The notes under the pieces were generated by a model that saw only the letters and a program-made list of their open reading frames with translations, was not told the DNA's origin and ran no database searches. Shown piece after piece: positions 24,699 through 33,657 of a DNA stretch of 44,646 bases. This stretch comes from Alteromonas lipotrueae (GTDB taxonomy: Bacteria > Pseudomonadota > Gammaproteobacteria > Enterobacterales > Alteromonadaceae): assembly GCF_019249215.1 (NCBI RefSeq), contig NZ_JAESDI010000024.1:1-44646 (forward strand). Reading direction: 5' to 3'. Numbering within the stretch: position 1 is the first letter of the stretch; every line of letters begins with the position of its first letter. Position numbers and translations under genes: made by a program.

Positions 24699-25187
24699 TT
24701 AGTCTTCGCGGCGCAGTCTATCTTGCAATGCTTGATCGACCACCGGATGGCAAAAACCACCTACTTTACCCCGATGCAGCGCCACTTCTTTTACTAACGT
24801 AGATGATATAAAAGAGTTTTCTTCTGCTGGTGTCAAAAACACACTTTCTAATTTTGGATTCAAACGGCGATTCATGTTGGCTAGCTGAAATTCGTATTCG
24901 AAATCAGATACCGCACGTAATCCGCGAATAAGAATGGTGGCTTGTTGTTCATCGGCAAAATCTGCAAGTAAGCCCGTGAAACCCATCACTTCTACATTCG
25001 GTAAATCGGCGGTGACCTTGCGAATCATTTCCACTCTTTCATCAAGGGTGAATAAGGGTTGTTTGCTGGGGTTCGCGGCAATACCAACTATGACCCGAGA
25101 GAAAAGCTGTGATGCCCTTTCTATCAGGTCTGCGTGCCCATTGGTAATGGGATCAAAAGTGCCTGGATAAAGTGCTCGTGTATGCAT
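24699..25187 (-). CDS. coaD: Phosphopantetheine adenylyltransferase CoaD
   Basis: A 162-residue enzyme making dephospho-CoA from 4'-phosphopantetheine and ATP. The nucleotidyltransferase signature YPGTFDPITNGHADLIERA (TxGH-type motif, His about 18), the central IRGLRAVSDFEYEFQLANMN and the C-terminal ISSTLVKEVALHRG are all typical. Length is standard. It follows kdkA on the same strand (65 bp gap). It is a second CoA gene in the window besides coaBC. Confidence 0.97.
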   Translation of the reverse strand: MHTRALYPGTFDPITNGHADLIERASQLFSRVIVGIAANPSKQPLFTLDERVEMIRKVTADLPNVEVMGFTGLLADFADEQQATILIRGLRAVSDFEYEFQLANMNRRLNPKLESVFLTPAEENSFISSTLVKEVALHRGKVGGFCHPVVDQALQDRLRRED

Positions 25188-25252
25188 GTTAATCTAATCT
25201 TTATTGTTGTAGGGCAACAGTATCGATAAATATGGGTAGATGCAATTGCAAT

Positions 25253-25969
25253 TCAGCTGCTTCTATAGCCCGCTAAACAATACTGCCAGTCATCTTGAGT
25301 CCAGTAAAACTGGGTATTCAAGCCTTTTTCTTTATTCAACGAGCGTAACAAACGGGACAGGTTATCTTTCTTCCAATGGTGTCCGCGACGTTCATGACAG
25401 CGATCAAAATCTATCAACCAAATATTACGCTCATTATCCATCATAATATTTCTGATGTTCGCATCGTGATGATAAATCTGGCAGGCATGCATTTTAGCCA
25501 AAGCTTCGCCCACCGCATACCAATCATCTTTTGATAAGGGTTCTCGGGTAAGCATGTGATGCAAGTCTTGGCTTGCCGGAATATTCTGGGTAATAAGATC
25601 CCCACGATAAATAAAACCACGGCGATGAATACGGGCGCCAACCGGTACAGGCACGCGAAGGCCATGTTCTCGCATTTTAGTCAAAAGGCGAAACTCTTCA
25701 AACGGACGAGAACGCTCTACACCAAGAAAAAAATACTGATCACTAAGTAATTTCCCAACCAATCCGCCACGCTTAAAATGTCGTAGCACCCAATGCTGAG
25801 CATCATGGTCGATAAAAACAGTGGTACCACGGCCTTTGGCCTCACCGGTAATTTTATTTTGGAATAGCCAAAATTCATGACTGAACATATCTACGCTAGG
25901 TTCAGTCATGAGTTCATCGTTGTATAAGAAGTGATGCCCAGCACCTAAGTCTCGTCGTATTATCGCCAT
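25253..25969 (-). CDS. kdkA: 3-deoxy-D-manno-octulosonic acid (Kdo) kinase KdkA
   Basis: A 238-residue LPS inner-core kinase that phosphorylates Kdo at position 4, usually in species with a single Kdo. The eukaryotic-kinase-like fold is visible: IYHHDANIRNIMMD (catalytic loop Asp and Asn) and WLIDFDRCHERRG (DFD metal motif), then the family-specific WKKDNLSRLLRSLNKEKG. The N-terminus includes RGTTVFID and LRHFKRGG (nucleotide loop and Lys). Its ATG overlaps the ATG-containing CATG at 25967-25970 with the plus-strand frame of the divergent heptosyltransferase-like gene. Confidence 0.92.
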   Translation of the reverse strand: MAIIRRDLGAGHHFLYNDELMTEPSVDMFSHEFWLFQNKITGEAKGRGTTVFIDHDAQHWVLRHFKRGGLVGKLLSDQYFFLGVERSRPFEEFRLLTKMREHGLRVPVPVGARIHRRGFIYRGDLITQNIPASQDLHHMLTREPLSKDDWYAVGEALAKMHACQIYHHDANIRNIMMDNERNIWLIDFDRCHERRGHHWKKDNLSRLLRSLNKEKGLNTQFYWTQDDWQYCLAGYRSS

Positions 25970-25983
25970 GACGCCCGTTACTT

Positions 25984-26000
25984 ATGGTAAAATTTACCAT
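25984..26000. promoter_or_regulatory. 17-bp palindrome between kdkA and the heptosyltransferase-like gene
   Basis: ATGGTAAA-A-TTTACCAT is a perfect inverted repeat of 8-bp arms about one central base. It lies 15 bp from the kdkA start and about 42 bp before the GTG of the divergent gene. Size and symmetry fit a dimeric regulator's operator; no known family box is recognised. Confidence 0.45.
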
Positions 26001-26042
26001 TCTAATGAATTATTTCGGCATTTCAGCAACGAGAGAGCATTT

Positions 26043-27065
26043 GTGGGAAAAAAGATTTGCTTAATGCGTCTATCTGCTATTGGTGATGTCTGCCATGCAG
26101 CCGCTATGGTAACACGTATTCAAACCCATTGGCCGGACGCTGAGTTAACTTGGGTCATTGGCAAGGTAGAGTATCAGCTGGTTAAGCTAATGCCGAATGT
26201 GCGCTTTATCATTTTTGATAAAAAACAAGGCAAAGCCGCCGTTGAGAGCTTAAAAAATGCAGTGAAAGGTGAAACCTTCGACGCACTGCTTATGATGCAA
26301 GTTGCCCTGCGCGCGAACCTAGCCTCTAGAGTTATAAAGGCGAAGCGCAGAATTGGCTTCGACTGGGCCAGAAGCAAAGAGCTGCACTGGTTATTCGCTA
26401 ACGAGCGAGTCGCGCCACGTCAATACTCTCACGTGCTTGATGGCTTTATGGATTTTGCCGATGCGCTAGGTGTACCAAAAGTCGATACGCCATCATGGAA
26501 TATTCCTGTTAGCGAAGAAGATGAGCGTTGGGGTAGAAAGCAAGCCGAGGCATTAGGCGACTATGTTGTAATTGCGCCTGCTGCCAGCAAGGCAGAACGT
26601 AACTGGCTTCCTGAAAGGTACGCTGAAACTGCTGACTACTTATCACAACAAGGTAAATCAGTCATATTAGTCGGGGGGCCTGGTGAGCTCGATAAAACCA
26701 CTGCCAATGCTATTTCAGCGTATAAGCCAAGTATAAAAGCAGACTTTACTGGCAAAACCAGTCTTCACCAATTATTGGTATTGCTAAAGCACGCGAGTTT
26801 AGTGCTTGCACCCGATACCGGTCCTGCTCACATGGCTACTACCGTAGGCACACCCGTTATTGGATTATATGCGCATTCGAACCCTATTCGCACGGGGCCG
26901 TATAACAGTATAGATAACACGGTTTCTGTGTACGATGCGTGTATTGAAAAGCAAAAAGGAAAAAAGTGGGAACAATTACCTTGGGGAATTCGCGCGAAGG
27001 GCGATAACTTGATGAAAGGTGTTACCACTGATGCGGTTTTTTCAAAAATTAAAGCAGTGCTTTAA
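26043..27065 (+). CDS. Glycosyltransferase family 9 (heptosyltransferase-like)
   Basis: A 340-residue protein of the ADP-heptose:LPS heptosyltransferase family (GT9), acting on the cytoplasmic side on the LPS core. Typical segments are the start KKICLMRLSAIGDVCHA, the central VVIAPAASKAERNWLPERYA, and the C-terminal VLAPDTGPAHMATTVGTPVIGLYAHSNP. I choose GTG at 26043 with GAGAGAG just upstream because the family starts here; the frame extends to an ATG at 25968 with 25 non-conserved residues and would overlap the kdkA start. It is divergent from kdkA, itself an LPS core gene. Which heptose it adds is not resolved. Confidence 0.87.
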   Translation: MGKKICLMRLSAIGDVCHAAAMVTRIQTHWPDAELTWVIGKVEYQLVKLMPNVRFIIFDKKQGKAAVESLKNAVKGETFDALLMMQVALRANLASRVIKAKRRIGFDWARSKELHWLFANERVAPRQYSHVLDGFMDFADALGVPKVDTPSWNIPVSEEDERWGRKQAEALGDYVVIAPAASKAERNWLPERYAETADYLSQQGKSVILVGGPGELDKTTANAISAYKPSIKADFTGKTSLHQLLVLLKHASLVLAPDTGPAHMATTVGTPVIGLYAHSNPIRTGPYNSIDNTVSVYDACIEKQKGKKWEQLPWGIRAKGDNLMKGVTTDAVFSKIKAVL

Positions 27066-27155
27066 CGAATACGCACTATTTCTGGGAATTTCTTTTAACC
27101 ATTATCTACACTTAGCTTACACGCGCCAATTTTTCTAAGACATGGAGAGCCCCCT

Positions 27156-27632
27156 TTGGTGATTATGCTCGCATTGATTAAGCGAATACGAGCTTTAACT
27201 AGCAATACCGAGTACTCGGCACTGGTGCTCAGCATGCTATTTTTAACTTGTAGTCCAGTTGCGCTCGCACAACAGGCCGTCGTGGTCGCCAATGAGTCAG
27301 TGGATACCACATCCCTTACTCAGTCAGAATTGCGCCAAATATTTACCGGCCACAAACAATACTGGCGCGACGGAGAAAAAATCCACGTTGTTGTGCTTGA
27401 AGATGTTCACACTCTACACAAAGCATTTTGTCGTGAAAACTTACAAATGTTTCCTTACCAACTCTCTCGCCTTTGGGACCAACTTACGTATTCTGGTCAA
27501 GGTGTTACACCTACACGGGTATCATCCCAAGAAGCCCTTCTTAAAATGGTAGAGAGTACTGCAGGCGCTATAGGGTATGCAGATATCGACAAAATAAAAA
27601 ATGAACAAATTATTGAGGTGCGTGAACAATGA
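27156..27632 (+). CDS. Small periplasmic phosphate-binding-like (PBP) domain protein
   Basis: A 158-residue exported protein with one short domain of the PstS-like/PBP-like family: VVVANESVDTTSLTQSELRQ, IFTGHKQYWRDGEKIHVVVL, AGAIGYADIDKI. It is about half the length of PstS. The signal sequence is long (about 1-40, core LVLSMLFLTCSPVALAQ). GGAGAG at 27144-27149 favours TTG 27156 or GTG 27159 as start over ATG 27165. There are no transporter genes nearby. It overlaps the next gene by 4 bases (ATGA) and starts a three-gene unit with an outer-membrane barrel and a GGDEF-EAL protein. A ligand-presenting role for that sensor is inferred. Confidence 0.75.
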   Translation: MVIMLALIKRIRALTSNTEYSALVLSMLFLTCSPVALAQQAVVVANESVDTTSLTQSELRQIFTGHKQYWRDGEKIHVVVLEDVHTLHKAFCRENLQMFPYQLSRLWDQLTYSGQGVTPTRVSSQEALLKMVESTAGAIGYADIDKIKNEQIIEVREQ

Positions 27633-28822
27633 ATAAGCAAGTGTTCGTATGGTTTCTACGCGCGGTTTTACTTGCGGCATCTAGCTCAATGGTCATGGCA
27701 CAAGAAGAGCCTAAGTTTTCATGGCATGGGTATATAGCGCAAGGACTAACACAATCGATTGATGGCAATTTTATTACCGAAGATAATAATATTACTGGTG
27801 AGTTGTCTGAAGTAGGTATTAACGGCCATTACCGCTTGAGTAATAATTTATCAGTTGCCGGGCAGGTGGTTTATTTGGATGCGGGGAATAGGTTTGAAAA
27901 GGGGACAAGGTTAGATTATCTGTTTGTAGATTGGACTATGCCCGATGTGGCTGGGTGGCAAGCACAAGTACACATAGGCCGCTTCAAAAATACGCACTGG
28001 TTATATTCAGTAACTCGCGATGTTCCCCAAACGAGAGATACCACGGTTCTCCCTCAATCAGTTTACTTCGATGGCTTTCGTGATATCGCGTTAGGTAGTG
28101 ACGGGCTTCAGGCAAAATTTAAGAAATACTCAACGGACAACATTTGGGAAGTAAATTGGAGTTACGGTCGTTCTCCATTGAATGACGCTCAAAGAGACTT
28201 CTTCCTAGGCGACGATGCCAAGGGGAGTATAGAGCAAGACTTTGTGCACCAAGCCAGCGCTTTTTGGCAACCGGCTAGTATGGCTTGGAGAGTTGGCGTA
28301 AGTTGGCTTGAGTCCGATTTCGGATATAAGGCAGCAGAAGTGGACAATCGATTAGACGGTGGCGCTAGCATTCGTAGATTAATGTTTTCTATGCAATATT
28401 TTAGCGAAAAATGGCAATTAAGTACCGAGCTAGTAAGAGAATTACAAGAATATGATGGCCTCTTTGCACCTGATTATGTCGATAGGCTAACCGGTGAAGG
28501 CGGTTTTGTTCAATTTAGGTACCTATTTAACAACCGTTTTAGCGGCCTTATTGGCTACGACACCTATGTGAACAACGACAATGATCCCAATGGGGATGCC
28601 CTTGAAATAAGTACTGGGGGCCTTGTTCCTTCTTACTTTGGTTATATGGATACAGTGACCGTTGGGGCAAGGTGGGATATCTCGCCTAGATGGCGTTTAC
28701 AGGCCGAGCATCATTGGGTTGACGGAGCCGCAAGAGTCGTGAGCTTACTCGACCCTAGTATAAGAGATCATTCGCAGGAACACTGGCGTATGTGGTCTGT
28801 ACAGCTGATGTACTGGTTCTAG
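27629..28822 (+). CDS. Outer-membrane beta-barrel (porin-like) protein
   Basis: A 397-residue exported protein (signal peptide about 1-24, ending VMAQE). The mature part is a run of alternating amphipathic strands (FSWHGYIAQGLTQSI, LSNNLSVAGQVVYLDAG, AQVHIGRFKNTHWLYS, and others) and ends in an aromatic residue (MWSVQLMYWF), as barrel proteins do. The sequence resembles porin-like proteins without a named family I can assign. It is translationally coupled to the PBP-like gene (ATGA) and 8 bp before the GGDEF-EAL gene, so it probably serves the same pathway, perhaps as the channel for the signal molecule. Confidence 0.75.
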   Translation: MNKQVFVWFLRAVLLAASSSMVMAQEEPKFSWHGYIAQGLTQSIDGNFITEDNNITGELSEVGINGHYRLSNNLSVAGQVVYLDAGNRFEKGTRLDYLFVDWTMPDVAGWQAQVHIGRFKNTHWLYSVTRDVPQTRDTTVLPQSVYFDGFRDIALGSDGLQAKFKKYSTDNIWEVNWSYGRSPLNDAQRDFFLGDDAKGSIEQDFVHQASAFWQPASMAWRVGVSWLESDFGYKAAEVDNRLDGGASIRRLMFSMQYFSEKWQLSTELVRELQEYDGLFAPDYVDRLTGEGGFVQFRYLFNNRFSGLIGYDTYVNNDNDPNGDALEISTGGLVPSYFGYMDTVTVGARWDISPRWRLQAEHHWVDGAARVVSLLDPSIRDHSQEHWRMWSVQLMYWF

Positions 28823-28830
28823 GTTAACTC

Positions 28831-31284
28831 ATGAAAGTGGAGATGTCCTTTACCACTAAAACCATCATTATGTTGATGGCGATGGTGCTAACCGTCACAG
28901 TGGTCATTTCTATGGTGCTGATTCGAGAGTCTGATTCAAGCCTGGTTTTTCAGCAGCAAGAAGAGCAACTAAAAAACCAGCGTCGACTTCAGCTTTTTGA
29001 AGATATTCTGCATAACCGTATGGTGTTATGGGTAGACATGTTTAGCCACATCGAAATGGCGAAGCATCAAGATTTAGATTATTTTTATGAAAAACTTCAG
29101 CGAAATCAGGAATACCTGATGCTGAACTTTCATGTGGAACAGTTGTATCTGTTTGACCAAGACGGCGTAGTAGGAGAGCAGCCAGCCCCCGTCAGTGATT
29201 TTGTTCTAAAATTGGTGCGTAGCACGCAGCAGTCTCTTAGCAGTAGAGCGTTAATTCGCTGCGAGGGTGTATGCACACATTATTTATCAGTGCCTATTAT
29301 GACCGATGACGAGGTGGTTCCTGTCGTTATTTTGTCTGCTTCATTGCGTGAACTTTTGTCGTTGTTTAATCGCTCTACCGACGCTCATAAGGTTGTGATG
29401 GTTCAGCATAAACAAGGCACTGAAAATGAACCCGCCTTAACGCTGTCCAGCCAGCTTTCACAATCTAACCAAGATTATTTAGCCGAGCTCATTGCCGCCT
29501 TCCCTAAAGATTGGAGTGTAGAAAAGTTAGTGGTTAAAGGGCTTCGGGTGTCGTTTCAAGGAAAAGAACTATCGGTCAGTTTATTGGCCTTCCCCCACAG
29601 CTTAACAGAGCAGCCTTACCTCATGGTTGTGCAAGATATTTCTGCATTAGTACATCAAAAAGAGCAGTACGAACTACTGGTTATAATCAGTGCGATTGTG
29701 CTGTTTATCGTGTTCTCATTGCTTCTAAGGCTCTTTCTTAATCAATACCGCTTGAGGCTATTAGGTATAAGTGAACGTTTGCCTATGCTTGCCGACCACA
29801 AATTTATCGAATACCGCAAACTGGTTGAAAAAAAGCAGCACGCATCGCTTTGGCGATTAAACGACGAACTTGATGTGGTAGAGGATGCCGCCAATGCACT
29901 GGCAAAACAGTTGGAAGATTTCGATGGCCAAATGGCGGTGAATACTGCCAAGCTTGAAAAAATGGCTATGTTTGATGTGCTTACCGGCCTGCCAAATCGG
30001 AATATGCTGACCTTTCAGATTGAAAACCAACTTGCCCACTCCGCGCGAGACGATAGGTTGGTTGCACTGATGTTCATGGACTTAGACGACTTTAAAAAAG
30101 TCAACGACAGCTATGGTCATGACGTGGGGGATAAGCTTTTAAAAGCAGCCGCTATGCGGATATCACGACCTATCAGGGAAACCGATATTGCGTCACGATT
30201 TGGTGGTGACGAGTTCGTTGTATTGTTATCTAGCATCGAAAACAAAGAACAAGTGGAACACGTTGCGAAGAAAATTATTGAAGAATTCGACCAGCCCATT
30301 GAAGTGGATGGCATGCAATTCTACGTCTCTATCAGTATAGGTGTAGCCGTGAGCCGCCATGCCAGAGCTACGCCAGTGGAGCTATTGCGGCATGCCGATA
30401 TTGCTATGTACGAAGCAAAATCGAAAAAAGGCGCGAGCTTTAGAGTTTACGATGCCACCATGAACCTGAAGGTAATGAAAAAGGTTGAACTTGAAGCCGA
30501 AGCGCGGGTGGCCCTAAGGGAAAGTCAGTTTAGTTTAGCCTTGCAGCCACAAATCGACCTGCGAACCAATGAGTTAATAGGGTTCGAAGCACTGCTTCGT
30601 TGGTATCACCCTGTTAAGGGCACCATATCACCGGCAGAGTTTATTCCTTCGCTTGAAAATACCTCTTTCATGCTAGAGCTTGATTACTGGGTGATAGCCA
30701 AGGCTACCTACCTCATTAGAGAGCTTAACGCGAACGGTTACCCGAATGTGAAGTTAGCGATTAACCTCTCTGCGGGGCAGTTTCTCGATCCCAGTCTTCC
30801 TGATTTTTTACAGCAACAAATTATTCGCAATGATATTTCGCCATCCCAAGTATGTTTGGAATTAACTGAAACGGTATTGGTCACCGATATTGAGCGGGCA
30901 ACCTCTATTATGCGTACTATTAGAGATATGGGGTGTACACTGGCCATTGATGATTTTGGAACGGGCTATTCGTCACTCAGTTACTTAAAATCACTACCTG
31001 CAGACTTCATAAAAATCGACCGTTCATTCGTTGCCAATATCATCGAGAATGCTGACGATAGAAACATCGTGCATTCCACTATTGCCATGGTGCGAAAAAT
31101 GGGGTTAATTGTGGTAGCTGAAGGTATTGAAACAGCAGAGCAATTTGAAATGCTATGTCACTTTGATTGTCAGATGGGGCAGGGGTACTTAATTAGTCGG
31201 CCTATTCCAGAGCCAGATATTTGGACTACCCTAAGCAAAAACGTACACTTGGGCATATGGGACAGCACGCAATCTAACGAGTAA
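28831..31284 (+). CDS. Membrane GGDEF-EAL c-di-GMP signalling protein
   Basis: An 817-residue bifunctional c-di-GMP protein. A transmembrane helix (about 9-27) is followed by a periplasmic sensor region (about 30-280), a second helix (about 283-305), a HAMP-like/coiled-coil linker, then GGDEF and EAL domains. GGDEF is intact (458-462) with an inhibitory I-site RETD (449-452). EAL is intact (586-588) with the further catalytic segments INLSAGQ, ELTET, DDFGTG, FIKIDRSFV and AEGIE. Both synthesis and breakdown are therefore possible. It is the third gene of a unit with a PBP-like protein and an outer-membrane barrel; compare V. cholerae nspS-mbaA, where a binding protein controls a GGDEF-EAL partner. 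Confidence 0.9.
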   Translation: MKVEMSFTTKTIIMLMAMVLTVTVVISMVLIRESDSSLVFQQQEEQLKNQRRLQLFEDILHNRMVLWVDMFSHIEMAKHQDLDYFYEKLQRNQEYLMLNFHVEQLYLFDQDGVVGEQPAPVSDFVLKLVRSTQQSLSSRALIRCEGVCTHYLSVPIMTDDEVVPVVILSASLRELLSLFNRSTDAHKVVMVQHKQGTENEPALTLSSQLSQSNQDYLAELIAAFPKDWSVEKLVVKGLRVSFQGKELSVSLLAFPHSLTEQPYLMVVQDISALVHQKEQYELLVIISAIVLFIVFSLLLRLFLNQYRLRLLGISERLPMLADHKFIEYRKLVEKKQHASLWRLNDELDVVEDAANALAKQLEDFDGQMAVNTAKLEKMAMFDVLTGLPNRNMLTFQIENQLAHSARDDRLVALMFMDLDDFKKVNDSYGHDVGDKLLKAAAMRISRPIRETDIASRFGGDEFVVLLSSIENKEQVEHVAKKIIEEFDQPIEVDGMQFYVSISIGVAVSRHARATPVELLRHADIAMYEAKSKKGASFRVYDATMNLKVMKKVELEAEARVALRESQFSLALQPQIDLRTNELIGFEALLRWYHPVKGTISPAEFIPSLENTSFMLELDYWVIAKATYLIRELNANGYPNVKLAINLSAGQFLDPSLPDFLQQQIIRNDISPSQVCLELTETVLVTDIERATSIMRTIRDMGCTLAIDDFGTGYSSLSYLKSLPADFIKIDRSFVANIIENADDRNIVHSTIAMVRKMGLIVVAEGIETAEQFEMLCHFDCQMGQGYLISRPIPEPDIWTTLSKNVHLGIWDSTQSNE

Positions 31285-31304
31285 GGCCTACTAGCCTGCT
31301 AGAT

Positions 31305-31324
31305 TTGTTAGCTATAGCTAACAA
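31305..31324. promoter_or_regulatory. 20-bp perfect palindrome after the GGDEF-EAL gene
   Basis: A perfect palindrome centred at 31314/31315 (core GTTAGCTATAGCTAAC, 31307-31322). It is only 20 bases after the stop codon and about 115 bases before kbl. It has no T run and so is not a typical terminator. It could be an operator for kbl-tdh or a hairpin that protects the mRNA end. A smaller palindrome CTAGCCTGCTAG (31291-31302) precedes it. Confidence 0.4.
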
Positions 31325-31438
31325 GTGTACGAAAAAGTTTACGGCTGCGAGTTTTAAAACTGTTAAAACGCCCCCTTTCTTGTGTAAGCTTTCTATCGCT
31401 TTCTTTAAAATACATTTTTTTTAATTTCGGAGTCTGAC

Positions 31439-32635
31439 ATGTCAGCGGCATTTATCTCTCACCTGCAAGCGCAAATTGAGGCCACTAAAGAAGATGGTCT
31501 GTATAAAAAAGAGCGCGTTATTACTTCACAGCAACAAGCAGATATAGACGTGGCTAATGGCGAGCATGTCATCAACTTCTGTGCGAACAACTATTTGGGG
31601 TTGGCTAATCACCCCGACCTTATCGCTGCGGCCAAAAACGGCCTTGAAACCCACGGGTTTGGTATGGCGTCTGTGCGCTTTATTTGTGGTACGCAAGACA
31701 TACACAAGCAGCTAGAAACTGAAATCAGTGGCTTCCTAGGTACCGAAGATACCATTTTATACCCCTCATGCTTCGATGCTAACGGTGGGTTATTTGAAAC
31801 CTTACTTGGCCCAGAAGACGCTATTATTTCCGATGCGCTAAACCATGCCAGCATCATCGACGGCGTACGTTTATGTAAAGCTAAGCGCTACCGTTATGCC
31901 AACAACGACATGGAAGCATTGGAAGACCAGCTTAAGCAAGCCATTGCCGACGGGGCACGCTTTAAAGTGATTGCCACAGATGGCGTATTCTCGATGGACG
32001 GTGTTATTGCCAACCTAGCAGGGATTTGTGATCTGGCTGAAAAGTACGATGCATTGGTAATGGTAGACGATTGCCACGCCACGGGGTTTTTAGGCGAAAA
32101 TGGCAAAGGTAGCCATGAATACTGCGGCGTAATGGGTCGCGTTGATATTATCACCGGCACCTTAGGTAAAGCCCTAGGCGGCGCATCAGGCGGCTATACA
32201 TCAGGTAAAAAAGAAGTGGTTGAATGGTTGCGTCAACGCTCTCGTCCTTACTTATTCTCAAACTCTGTTGCGCCACCTATTGTATCGGCGTCTTTAAAAG
32301 TATTCGAGATGATGAAAGATGGCGCCGCACTACGCGAACAACTGTGGCGCAACTCGGCACACTTCCGTGCTCGCATGGAAGACGCGGGCTTTACCCTTGC
32401 TGGTAAAGATCACGCCATCATTCCGGTAATGCTAGGCGATGCACGCATTGCTAGCGACATGGCAGACAAGCTGCTTGAAAAAGGCATTTATGTGATTGGT
32501 TTCTCATACCCAGTAGTGCCAAAAGGACAAGCCAGAATTCGTACCCAAATGTCAGCAGGGCATTCTATTGAACACGTAGACAAAGCCATTGATGCATTTA
32601 TTGAAGTAGGCCGTGAAATGGGAGTGATTGCATGA
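31439..32635 (+). CDS. kbl: 2-amino-3-ketobutyrate CoA ligase (glycine C-acetyltransferase)
   Basis: A 398-residue PLP enzyme that cleaves 2-amino-3-ketobutyrate with CoA into glycine and acetyl-CoA, the second step of threonine degradation. The sequence has FCANNYLGLANHPDLIAAAK, the substrate and PLP segments DALNHASIIDGVRLCKA and MVDDCHATGFLGENGKGS, and the PLP lysine K244 in GTLGKALGG. Length equals the E. coli enzyme. GGAG lies 6 bases before the ATG. It overlaps tdh by 4 bases (ATGA), giving a coupled kbl-tdh operon. Confidence 0.97.
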   Translation: MSAAFISHLQAQIEATKEDGLYKKERVITSQQQADIDVANGEHVINFCANNYLGLANHPDLIAAAKNGLETHGFGMASVRFICGTQDIHKQLETEISGFLGTEDTILYPSCFDANGGLFETLLGPEDAIISDALNHASIIDGVRLCKAKRYRYANNDMEALEDQLKQAIADGARFKVIATDGVFSMDGVIANLAGICDLAEKYDALVMVDDCHATGFLGENGKGSHEYCGVMGRVDIITGTLGKALGGASGGYTSGKKEVVEWLRQRSRPYLFSNSVAPPIVSASLKVFEMMKDGAALREQLWRNSAHFRARMEDAGFTLAGKDHAIIPVMLGDARIASDMADKLLEKGIYVIGFSYPVVPKGQARIRTQMSAGHSIEHVDKAIDAFIEVGREMGVIA

Positions 32636-33657
32636 AGTCGTTAGTTAAAGCAAAAGCCGAAAAAGGTATTTGGCTTCAAGATACCCAAGAGCCTGAAGTT
32701 GGCCACAACGATTTATTAATCAAAATTCGTAAAACCGCCATTTGCGGTACCGACATGCATATTTACAACTGGGACGATTGGTCTCAACAAACCATTCCTG
32801 TACCTATGGTAGTGGGCCATGAGTATGTTGGTGAAGTGGTTGGCATGGGTCAAGAAGTACGCGGCTTTGCTGTTGGGGATAGAGTGTCTGGCGAAGGCCA
32901 CATTACTTGTGGTCACTGCAGAAACTGTCGTGCAGGCCGTCGCCATTTATGCCGCAATACCGAAGGTGTAGGCGTAAATCGTCCAGGCGCATTTGCAGAA
33001 TATTTGGTTATTCCTGCCTTTAACGCGTTCAAAATCCCTGACAACATCTCTGATGAACTGGCTTCTATTTTCGACCCATTTGGAAATGCCGTACATACCG
33101 CACTAAGTTTTGACCTAGTGGGTGAAGATGTACTCATTACCGGTGCAGGCCCTATTGGTATTATGGCAGCTGCAGTGGCGCGTCACGTGGGTGCCCGCCA
33201 TGTGGTTATCACCGACATCAACCCGTATCGCCTAGAGCTTGCCAGCAAGATGGGCGCTACTCGCGCCGTTGATGTTAGCAAAGAAGACTTGCAAGACGTG
33301 ATGAACGAGCTTGGTATGAGTGAAGGCTTTGATGTTGGCCTTGAAATGTCGGGCGTACCGGTAGCCTTTCGCGACATGCTAAAGAAAATGAATCACGGCG
33401 GTAAGGTGGCAATGCTAGGTATTCCACCACAAGATGTTTCAGTTGATTGGAACCAAGTTATCTTTAAAGGCTTGGTGATCAAAGGTATATACGGTCGTGA
33501 AATGTTCGAAACCTGGTACAAAATGGCAAGTCTGCTGCAAAGTGGCTTAGATTTATCGCCAATCATCACACATACCTTTTCGGTTGATGACTTTCAGAAA
33601 GGTTTTGATACCATGGGGTCAGGACAATCAGGCAAAGTTATACTGGACTGGCAATAA
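32632..33657 (+). CDS. tdh: L-threonine 3-dehydrogenase
   Basis: A 341-residue zinc/NAD-dependent dehydrogenase oxidising threonine to 2-amino-3-ketobutyrate, which Kbl then splits. Catalytic Cys38 is in TAICGTDMHIYNWDDW; the structural zinc site is the four-cysteine CGHCRNCRAGRRHLC; the NAD-binding glycine segment is VLITGAGPIGIMAAAVA. Length is that of the E. coli enzyme. It overlaps kbl by 4 bases and glpE by one (TAATG). Confidence 0.97.
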   Translation: MKSLVKAKAEKGIWLQDTQEPEVGHNDLLIKIRKTAICGTDMHIYNWDDWSQQTIPVPMVVGHEYVGEVVGMGQEVRGFAVGDRVSGEGHITCGHCRNCRAGRRHLCRNTEGVGVNRPGAFAEYLVIPAFNAFKIPDNISDELASIFDPFGNAVHTALSFDLVGEDVLITGAGPIGIMAAAVARHVGARHVVITDINPYRLELASKMGATRAVDVSKEDLQDVMNELGMSEGFDVGLEMSGVPVAFRDMLKKMNHGGKVAMLGIPPQDVSVDWNQVIFKGLVIKGIYGREMFETWYKMASLLQSGLDLSPIITHTFSVDDFQKGFDTMGSGQSGKVILDWQ

